Shown: positions 55,814 to 64,000 of the stretch, one piece after another
Layout of the letters: each line of letters begins with the position of its first letter
Position numbering within the stretch: the stretch's first letter is position 1
Assembly: GCA_014526335.1 (NCBI GenBank)
Contig: JACTAT010000037.1
Location: forward strand, 7,936,566 to 8,000,565
Direction: 5' to 3'
DNA: 64,000 nt
Source of the DNA: Chrysaora quinquecirrha
Taxonomy: Eukaryota > Cnidaria > Scyphozoa > Semaeostomeae > Pelagiidae
The notes under the pieces: model-generated
The model's input: the letters and a program-made list of their open reading frames with translations, nothing else
Told to the model about the DNA's origin: nothing
Databases searched by the model: none
Made by a program: the position numbers and the translations under genes

Positions 55814-57712
55814 AAATGTCAACTTATTATCCAATGGAGCTCAATGTGAGTTTTCCTTCTTTGAATAATGACCAAATGGCCATTGGGTTAGACTTCACGA
55901 CCTTCCTATCATTAGTACGGCCAAACACCCTGGGCAGCACTCCCCTTCCATCCATAAGTCATGTACCCCCCCCGGGCTGTTGCCCCTGTTGTTTTTGCAG
56001 CCCTTTCTAAGCATCATCTAAGCATCAACTAGCTAGTGCCAAAAGATGATTGCGTTTGTTTTCAAAATTTGTTCTCTGCGTAAGAGAAAAGTGCACCGTC
56101 TAGTATGCTTGCTGCAACAAGATTTGCTTGCTACTGCATACTGAAACCCTCACTAACCACTCTAGTATCATCAACTCGAGCAGCATTCTGTCTGCCAATG
56201 AGAATTAGTTCCTCTCGATAGCTAACGGTAATGGACCATTTCAACTAAGGGCCTCGTTTTCAAAAAACTTGAAAATTTAGTCAGAGAAATTTCGACTTCA
56301 GATTCGAATTCAGCACCTTCTTGTTAGTGTTAAGGCAAAGTTTTACGCCTCTAGTCCTTACGATGTTGATTCTATAGCGATTAGAAGTTTGAAAATTTAT
56401 ATGGGACTTGACCGTGTAAAATGACTGAGGGTGTAAAATTTCACCCCAGCGATTTTTCACGGTCAAATCCGTTATAGAATTTCAAATTTCAAACGCCTAT
56501 AAAATCAATACCTTAAGGACTAAAAGCACAAAACTTTGCCTGAGCACTAAAAAGAAGGTGCTGAATTCGAATCTGAAGTCGAAATTTCTCTATGGCCTGA
56601 TTTTCAATTTTCTTGAAAAGGAGGCCCTTAGTTGATATGGTCTATTAACAATACCTTCATCCAACCACCCACCCACCCATCACTTCTTTCTTTGGACTCA
56701 TCCGGAGAACGCTTGAGCCAAGCGTCTAATATCATCTGTTCTTTCTTCTCGTCATTTCTGCTGAAGACAAGACGCGCACGCAAGTCGCAAATTTTGTGAC
56801 GTTTTCAGCCGTTACAGACCCCCTCAGCTCTATCGAGGTCTACGTCTACAGTTCACTAAAGTTAGCCCAGAGGTTTGGGCTGAATTACTAAAAACCTAAG
56901 AAGCATGTTAAAAGACGGCATATCCTCTAAGCCTTACTCGCAAGTCTCCCTAGGTTTATGGGGGATAAAAATTAAACTGTGCTATTTCAGTTCCCGTTCA
57001 GTTTCACATTCTGAAACTCTTTTCATAAACGGTTTTCTTTTTTGCGACAGTATGAGAAACGTAACGAAGTCTAGCATTGCGAAACGGTACAAGAACCTAG
57101 ACATACTTTATCCTTTCTAGAGATAGAGAGCGAAATCACCCGAGAGACAAATCTCGTACACCCTAAGCTGGAATCTCTCTTGTTTTTGTAGGAATCTCGT
57201 AAGAGTCTTTTTTGTTTCAACAGTAATCTCGCACGCTTTTCCAAAGACAAATGTCCCACAAAATTTCCGAGAAATGTTCCTCGCGGCATGCCTTACGTTG
57301 CTCCGCTGAACCATCTTACTTTTTCCATCTCATCCATCTTCAGTTAATACATTTAGTTGTACCTCCTGCCCGCTTCTTTCAGATATAACTTCAGAACAAC
57401 CAATTTCTGTAATTTCTTAATGCTTTTGTATAACCAATATCAAAGTATCATGATTTTATACTCACTTTTAAGTTGCCTTTAAAAAGATTAGCTCTGTTGT
57501 AGAGAATACTCGGATAAAAACCCCCACTTCCTTGGAAGCGCATACCTGTCAGCTATAGCTCATAAGGATTGCTTCCTGAACAGAAAATGAAATTCTGTTG
57601 GAGCAAATGTAACAAAAACTGTTGATTCTATTCTTGCACTAATCCGATGTTTTTACTCGCCCATAACTCAGGTTATTTCGGTTCCATAATACGTCCCATA
57701 ACTCGTCCTATA
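55814..57712. other. Intergenic stretch with one long-TIR element
   Basis: Apart from the 56229-56646 element, no gene is supported. C-runs occur near 55970, and short frames at 56905-57120 and 57071-57314 overlap on opposite strands. Confidence 0.35.
56229..56646. mobile_element. Foldback element with inverted repeats of about 95 bp
   Basis: Left GACCATTTCAACTAAGGGCC and right GGCCCTTAGTTGATATGGTC, with CGACTTCAGATTCGAATTC / GAATTCGAATCTGAAGTCG further in. It shows the empty form of the site hit by the Tc1-like MITE at 38829. Confidence 0.8.
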
Positions 57713-58093
57713 CACTTTTTTTAATAAGAACTTGAATTTCGTCCAGCCCTCAAACTTGCTTAAAATTTTAGACCATTCAGCCCTCAAAGTTGCTTAAACG
57801 TTGCTTAACATTTTTGTACCTACTAACCACCCCTGACTTCGCGGGTCCAAATCGTCATCTGTTAGGCCGACAACATGACTTTTGGGAGACAGTAAGTGGA
57901 AAAACGTTAGCTAACGAACTTCAACATGCAAAACATAAGAACGAAGAACAATTTCCTAACACAAGAAAGAGAATAAGCTTGGTTGTTTGGCTTCTTAGTT
58001 GCTTACAGTAGTTCAATGGAACCCTCAAGTTGCTTAATGATAAGGTCAGTTCAGCCCTAGTTGCTTATTGAGCGGTTGCTTATCAAAAAAGTG
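57713..58093. mobile_element. CACTT-type MITE, word AAGCAAC
   Basis: TA-flanked (57711-57712, 58094-58095). AGCCCTCAAACTTGCTTAA, AGCCCTCAAAGTTGCTTAA, CCTCAAGTTGCTTAATG and AGCCCTAGTTGCTTATTG, right end GGTTGCTTATCAAAAAAGTG. The left end uses AAGAACTTG, the one visible mismatch to its own word. Confidence 0.75.
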
Positions 58094-58448
58094 TAGCTTT
58101 AGAGTTATTGTCAATCTCAAACAAATGAAACAACTTCTTTTATCTAAAAGATCCATTTTAAACGACCAGTGACTCAATATTGATAAATTCTGTTAAAAAT
58201 ATTGACATACAAACAAATGAAGGTATGAAAGAAATAGCAAAATGCATTCACAAATCTAGTACTTAAAAATAAAAATTAATTTACAATTTATCAAATAAGT
58301 TTCTGTTCAAGGTGAAGGCTACGCAGTACGCTCTTGTGCGCTTATGGTTTCATACTTTTCTTTAGTTAAACAAATTCACTTAACAGATCTATCCGTCTAG
58401 TATGTCGATAGCAGATTTTCATACGAATTTGACACGTTAGCACGAATG

Positions 58449-58701
58449 CACTTTTTTCAATAAGCAACAGGACTTTGGTCCAGCCCTCAAAAGTTGCTTA
58501 ACACATCTAGTATTTCAGCCGTCGCATGAATGCCTGGTACCCCCTAAAACCTCTTATTTTGCTCTTTCTTGGCTTTTCAATGTATGACAAGTTTGCAACG
58601 ATGACTACGATGTACAGTATAAAGAAAGCTATTTCACCAACAATTTTAACAGGATTTCAACCCTAGTTACTTATTGACCAGTTGCTTACTAAAAAAAAGT
58701 G
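58449..58701. mobile_element. CACTT-type MITE, word AAGCAAC (internally deleted)
   Basis: Left end CACTTTTTTCAATAAGCAAC; inside CAGCCCTCAAAAGTTGCTTA, CCCTAGTTACTTATTG; right end GTTGCTTACTAAAAAAAAGTG followed by TA. Interior is a subset of the 13080 copy. Confidence 0.7.
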
Positions 58702-59629
58702 TACGATTTTTATAAAGTTAAAAAAAGACACAAAGGAAAGCTATTTTGGATTGAAATGTTGTTTGTTAAGCTTGGTAACGATATTAACTTGCCGTTACCT
58801 GTTGGCATTCTACATGTGGCATTTTATTTGGCTTGTCAGACATCTTGCCTCGAGGCTTTTCTCTCACCCCAGCTTATGATTCTAAAAAAAAAACAAGTCA
58901 TGATGTCACAAAAGGCTGGAGCACTTTCTGTCAAACTGTTCCAAAGCCCTAATGAAATAATGTCTTTCCTATGCCAATCATTTTGAACCAACGTTCGGTT
59001 TAAGTTTTTGCACGAGTCTTGGTCATCAAGTAGTGTTTTTGTGTTTGAGCATTGTTTGCTGTTTGAGTTGGGAGGTGTTGTTTTCAAACCCATAACAAAC
59101 AAGCATCTTATTTTTGCGCAGTTGTGTGTACAGACTTGCCGCAAGTCTTTTTCTCAATATCCTTCTCCTTAAGGCGACCATGCCGTGAACTAATAGGCCT
59201 AACGAAAAATGGGCGAGAAGCAAGTTTATTGTTTTAACGTTATAGAAGCTACCCACTTCTATTTTCGCGCGCCCCTTGCGTCGTTGGCAAGGAGTATGGG
59301 GCAGTACCTTCCTTAGAATAGAACAATGGTCGCATTATTGGACATTTGGGGCATTTAAAACCATCGCCTATGCACATAGAAAGGCATATAAGGAATTTAT
59401 AAGAGGTGCGATGCAAACGCTGTTTCGCACTTTGCGTTTCGCGTTTTCCTGTAAGGGCGTGAAAACTATTGTGACTAAGGTAACAAGCGTAGTCAATAAT
59501 TAAATTTCTAGTATGTATATTTCTAGTTCTAGTATGGAGAAACTTTAGAGAATTAAGCTTAGCATTTACAAAATGTGCAGTCCGAACTGATAACTCTTTG
59601 GCCTATCAGCAAGGTTGCCTTTTAAACAT

Positions 59630-59800
59630 GCTTGCTTTTCATCAGATGATTTTGTTATCTGAAAATATTCTTTACCTTGCGGAATATTGGGCATAACATT
59701 CATCATGTTTGCGGAATTATGGGTCAAAATTTTTATCAGGTTTGCGGAATTATGGGTCACAATTTTTCAGACGTGGATGGAATTATGGGCCCAAATTTTG
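59630..59800. repeat. TTTGCGGAATTATGGG word repeats
   Basis: GCGGAATATTGGGC, GCGGAATTATGGGTC (twice) and GGAATTATGGGCCC occur within 170 bp. Ends of a possible element are not clear. Confidence 0.45.
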
Positions 59801-59986
59801 GACTGAAATGGCACATCCCTGTCCAAAACTAGGCTTAGATACCCCCCCCCCCCCTGAGAGCCTTTCTTGTCTTTCTTGTTGAATCGAAGAATAAGCAAAA
59901 TGTTTGGGCACCTCGTTTGCATAATAAGAATTTATGTAACGGAGAGAATATGAAATCTAGAATAAAAAATTGGAACATTTACATAC

Positions 59987-62900
59987 CCGACAATTAGAGC
60001 AGGCACAACCATCAACGAGGCCATGATTAAAAAACATAAACCTTTGAATTCAAAATGCCTGACAGTCACTGAATATAAAGAATTGAAAATTGCTGCTCCA
60101 AATAATGTACAAATCGTCTCTACTGTTGCCACTGCAGCGAATAACGCACCTTGAAGATAAAATGTAAACTATTAATTGTTATACATACTGACAGGCTTGT
60201 TATTATGACTCTATAATGTGGCGATACAATACAGTCAAATCTTAAGTCCTTTGAGTTCTACATTTCTTTGGAAAGCCGGATTTTGTAACAGTCCAAATAA
60301 TTCTCTCTATTACTATGTAAGGTTGTTACCTGGCCTAAGGTACCGAAACGCATGCAGTATGTGATTAGCACTTGTGCTTCTCACGCAATAAACCCCGGTT
60401 CGATTCTCACACATGTCACTGATGAGCTCCAATAAGAGCGAAACTCGTCTGGCATTTGAGAATGGGGCGTCTGGTGAAATTATTCAAAATAATTCTCTCT
60501 ATCTAAATAAGTCAAATTTGACTTCAGTTATGTTATAACCCTGTGGCGTGCGCTTCTACAAAATGGCCCAAATGGGTGTTGATCTACGAATATTTTCATG
60601 GCAGATGAACGCAGCAACATGCAAAGAAAACCCTAAAGCAAAATTATGTTAAGCACGATTATTGATGATGCCATACTCCTAGGTATATAAGCAAAGAGAC
60701 AAAAATACACTGAAGTCTTTTTTGAACGTTGTGCTTCTTCTTCGTCAATTGCCAAATTTTCAGTAGAAAAGAAGAGTCGAAGTGAAATTAACTCAACAGA
60801 AAAACGCATGCGTACGGCCGACATTTGGCACTTGCTTATGTCCAAATATGTGGAAAAACACCAGCTTCTAGGGCTGAGTTAAACCCCTTCTCGATGGTCC
60901 AGGGCTTTAGGATCGTTGTTCTAGTAGCTACTATCATGAGATTTAGTTTTTACTCCCTCACCCCCAGACTCCAAACTGAATTCGTTTACGCGTTCTTTTA
61001 TAATGACAACCTTTTTAAGAAACATCAGTCTGAGATTTGAATCAAATTTTTTGTTATCACCGAAACATATTTTTGAAAGGGGCTGGTGAAGAGTCCCTCT
61101 AAAAATCCTAATCAAGCAGGAAGCAAGCTGAGATCGGATCAAAGGGTTCTTATGAAAAAGACGTCTACCTGGAAATCCTGGAAATCAGCTTGGCTTCACA
61201 GAGGGGACAAACAGGTCACTGTGTTTTTCAGAGAGATATGTGGACTACGCAAGTATAGTATATAATGTCTCATAGTTAATAGGAAAGAGGAAACAGTGGC
61301 AATTTGGAGCTTGAATAAAAGCAGATTAAACTGGCCTTTTTACACTACGCACAACGTGTGATTCACAATAAGTTGTAGCTGAAGAAGATATTACTAATTT
61401 ACCTTGCACAGTTACATTACTGTAGGTGCTGTGGCGCCATGGTTTGATTCAGTTAGCTTATGGTGTCAAGAGCATAACGAGGTCGGGGTTGGAGCCCCAG
61501 CCACAGTAGGGTGACCGCCAGGGTCGAGGTCTCATCTAAGATCTTAGCGATTGGCGCTAACCACTCAATTTAACCTTCACTACTGGTTTTCTTCAAACAT
61601 AATTTTGTTATTCCTTGTTGGCCTATTATCATATTGTTCCCTTCTGCTTTTCAAGCAGACATGATAGAATCGATAGAATTCTCCATTCGTTATTCATGAA
61701 CCAATCAATGAAAACTACTAGGTACTAATTCATACTGACGAAACAATTTAGTATTTAAAAACCATTGCCTTTTCCTTATTCAACACATTACTTCCGTGTT
61801 GAACGTTGTTCTGGGAAGGCCACTGTCGGCATACTTCTGATAGTACTTCTCAGTTCAACTGGTCTTTCAATAATTAATGTTGTTAATCTAAATGATGAAT
61901 CTTGCATTCTTTGCTCTGTAGTCGGTTGTTATTGCTGGGCCACAAGATTAGCCACTTTACTTCCTTGTTCTGAGAAACAGCTAATAAATCGATTCTTAGA
62001 TTCAGAACTTGAATTTTGGGGAACCTGTGTATAAATGTGACGCAAGATCAGAAAATATACCCTTGGTTCCTTAGATGCCCCTTGCTGGGGTGGGAATGCG
62101 TTGGGGGTGGCAATATTAAACAGAATCTGTTTCTGCTAGTCAAACAATTCCTTTCTTTCCACAAACAAAACGTTGCCGCGCAAACGGGCCATGGTAACTG
62201 CGAAATGAACTCTGTCAATCGCCGAAGCGAGCTGTTTCCTTTTTTCCATGAACAAAGCCATTTCTGCGAAAAACTCTTTCTGCGAACCAAACCGTGTTTA
62301 GCTGTTGCAATCGTCGTCTTGATAATGAATTTCTGATGTAACTTATCAGCGAACTCCTCCTGTCTTCACAGGACAAGCATTTTGCTGTGGACAGATTCCT
62401 AAAACTTTTACTCTTAGGTGCCTAATTCCTGGGGGGGTCGGAATAGGCTGGGGGTTGGAACTACCGTCAAGATCTAATTGGCTGGGGGCCGGAATAGACG
62501 GGGGTTGGACTTTGTTTGACAAACTTTGTCTGGAAACTACTGAACTGCAAAGAGAACGCAAATCGAGGGGCCCTTCAGTGCTTATAGGCTAAGAAAATCC
62601 ATAGTTCTAACCAATGAATAGAGTATACATGTGAAATTTCACACCAAGAACGTCAGAGTATAGCTATTTCGGTCAAATGATGAAAGATGTTTCTCGCTAT
62701 GCACAACGATGACGATAACGATTATGGCAATAATGGTGGTGGTTATGATGATAATGATGATGGCCATGATGATCATGATGCTGGTTGTGGTGGTGGTGGT
62801 AGGGGTGGTTCTAGTGGTTGTGATGATAGCGGTAGGCCTGGTTGTGGTGCTGGTGGTAGGGGTGGTTGTCGTGCTGGTGGTAGGGCATTCTTGAGATGCT

Positions 62901-64000
62901 TAGCATTGTTACACGTTTTCCATTGTTCAAGCGTTGGTTAGTGAGTTAGTTAGTGAGTCAGTTAGTTAGTGAGTGAGTGAGTGAGTGAGTTAGTGACACG
63001 CCACCCCATACCAGTATGTTCGAGTTCTTCGAACATAAAAACCTGCAGGGAGCAATAAGCATGTCGCAAAAAGTGAACAGAGAAATATATGAAACCTTAA
63101 TATGTAGAGCCAAGTAACAAGAAACATGAAAAAAGATACCCATCAATAAGCATGCTGCAAGAAACACTCAGCAAACAGCGGAAAGCAATAAGCATGCTGC
63201 AAGAAAACATGCAACTAGAATAAAGAAGGAACAGCATAAGAGAAATGAAGCAAAAAATCTACAACAGGAAGTAATAAGCACGATCCAAGAAGAAAGCAAA
63301 AATTAAGAAGCAGCTAGATGAAAAACAAATGCAGCACAAAGCATTCAGCAAGCAGCGAGAAGCACTAAGCGTGGCGCAAGAAATTCAGAAAGAGAAAAGA
63401 AGCAACGGTAAGTAGAGCAAGAAAAATTCAGTTAAATAGCAAGAAGCATGTTGCAACAAATACGAAGTACGTAACTGAGAGAGACGTCGTTAAAGAAACA
63501 AGAAAAATACCATTGTAAGAAAACAGAAGCAAAAAGGCAAATAGTAAGAAGTAAGAAGAGTGAAGAAATTGAAATAGATGAAAATGAAAATTCAGTAAGA
63601 AACAAGCAGAGATCTGCAACAGAAGAACAAGCAACAGAAGTGAGTAGTAAGCGGATGACTCTTATCTTCACCCGCACAAATAAAAGCATTCACAACATAA
63701 TGAAGCAGCAAGACATTCATCTTTCTTATTGGAGATGACACGTTACGTTAGTTTTACAACATATCTACAAGAATTCTGCTTTTTGCATTTCAGAATAATG
63801 AAGCCTAAATTAGTTGGAAACAAAATGTACTGACGAACGAAGTATAAAGAAAGAAAACGCGGGTTTTCTCACCTTGGTCTTTGTCAACTACAAGTCGAGA
63901 CATTCGAGCTCTTATTATTGGCATACAAACTCCACCGAGTGAACCCACGACTGGAACTAGAGACAAATAGATTAACACTATTATTTGCCGTTTGATGTTC
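59987..64000 (-). CDS. SLC46-like major facilitator transporter, two internal exons (partial)
   Basis: Minus-strand exons 63873-64000 (continuing beyond the window) and 59987-60149, GT-AG with matching phase. Together they encode membrane segments and SLGGVCMPIIRARMSRLV, then DQGALFAAVATVETICTLFG, AIFNSLYSVTVRHFEFKG and LCFLIMASLMVVPALIVG. The P-x-x-R-x-x-x-S, QGALFA and IFNSLY pattern is that of the C-terminal half of SLC46 (proton-coupled folate transporter relatives). The exon ends at TCGG|GTATGT; a last exon encoding the C-terminal tail is expected below 59987 but I could not identify it. Substrate cannot be told from this piece. Confidence 0.75.
60340..60520 (+). mobile_element. SINE/retrozyme-like element carrying a hammerhead ribozyme
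   Basis: GTGATTAGCACTTGTGC and CCCCGGTTCGATTCTCAC (B box GGTTCGATTCT) look tRNA-derived. Directly downstream is the hammerhead at 60413-60455. Boundaries are approximate: ATAATTCTCTCTAT-like sequence at 60298 and 60491 may mark a duplication (AATAATTCTCTCTAT near both). It lies antisense in the SLC46-like intron. Confidence 0.6.
60413..60455 (+). ncRNA. Type I hammerhead ribozyme with minimal stem III
   Basis: Stem I ATGTCA (60413-60418) pairs fully with TGGCAT (60450-60455). Core CTGATGA (60419-60425). Stem II GCTC/GAGC around CAATAA. Core GAAA (60440-60443). A two-base-pair stem III (AC/GT around TC), then cleavage after GTC (60449). All conserved core residues are present. The two-base-pair stem III is the form known from newt satellite and animal retrozyme hammerheads, which often work as dimers. 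Confidence 0.85.
61418..61590 (+). mobile_element. tRNA-derived SINE (second copy)
   Basis: TTAGCTTATGGTG (A-box region), GGGTTGGAGCCCC (B-box position), then GCCAGGGTCGAGGTCTC and CAATTTAACCTTCACTACTGG. Same order as 30160-30345, with diverged boxes. Confidence 0.6.
62408..62535. repeat. ACTCTTAGGTGCC-ended fragment, word AATTCCTGGGGG
   Basis: The left tip ACTCTTAGGTGCC equals that of 43027-43276, but the word is TAATTCCTGGGGG / AATTGGCTGGGGG with GGAATAG(G/A)C repeats. Confidence 0.5.
62645..63040. repeat. Second copy of the GGT/GAT minisatellite repeat
   Basis: Same flanks (AGCTATTTCGGTCAAATGATG, TGTTACACGTTTTCCATTG, TTCGAGTTCTTCGAACAT) as 3479-4370, with a shorter GGTGGTAGGGGTGGTT core and GTGAGTTAGTTAGTGAG tail. 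Confidence 0.65.
63045..63665. repeat. Purine-rich degenerate tandem repeat
   Basis: Variants of AAGCAATAAGCATGCTGCAAGAAA recur about every 60-70 bp with strong A/G bias on the plus strand. Frames on the minus strand are pyrimidine-rich artefacts. It lies in the SLC46-like intron. Confidence 0.5.

Noticed and set aside
58699..58986. A 95-codon plus-strand frame with a hydrophobic middle (GILHVAFYLACQTSCLEAFL)
   Set aside because: It begins at the end of a MITE, has no recognised family and no splice context; kept out for lack of support.

Overview
The window reads as nuclear DNA of an invertebrate animal. The genes are conserved metazoan ones split by GT-AG introns (PDCD2L, DNAJC27, BIN3, SNRNP40, a FAM69/DIPK1 kinase, an SLC46 carrier), separated by AT-rich DNA full of short inverted-repeat elements, SINEs and Penelope remnants. 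A HEPN + NB-ARC + TPR immune-receptor gene and the repeat style suggest a cnidarian, perhaps an anthozoan; this is an inference from content.

Layout. 1-797: 3' part of PDCD2L (+). 1076-2140: unrecognised single-exon basic protein (-). 6047-12554: NOD-like receptor (+) with a DZIP3-type HEPN exon joined by a phase-matched intron to an NB-ARC/TPR exon. That last exon has a frame change near 10.5 kb and is cut by a young 1186-bp LTR element with identical 182-bp LTRs. 14322-20889: six-exon DNAJC27 (-). 21089-21796: BIN3 BAR exon (+). 23.6-24.6 kb: Penelope-like remnant. 27015-28703: two-exon secreted precursor (+) with three dibasic-bounded peptide modules. 30036-50688: twelve-exon SNRNP40 (+), complete with a predicted first exon. 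53990-55813: two-exon DIPK1/FAM69-like kinase (+). 59987-64000: two exons of an SLC46-like transporter (-), running off the right edge.

The genes do not form an operon-like unit: they serve ribosome biogenesis, splicing, small-GTPase signalling, membrane shaping, innate immunity, secretion and transport. What connects the window is its mobile DNA. At least six kinds of small non-autonomous element have ends and target duplications readable by eye (TA, TTAA, 3-bp and 8-bp types), many nested in one another.

Most unusual observations: (1) a set of TA-flanked elements starting CAC(T/G)TTTTTT in which a short word (AAGAAAC, AAGAACA, AAGCAAC, AAGGAAC or AAGAATA) sits at the inner end of the terminal repeat and is repeated inside the same element, but differs from element to element; (2) one of these elements now supplies part of a DNAJC27 splice donor; (3) the LTR insertion in the immune-receptor exon; (4) the three-module secreted precursor; (5) a hammerhead ribozyme with all core residues in a SINE-like context at 60.4 kb.
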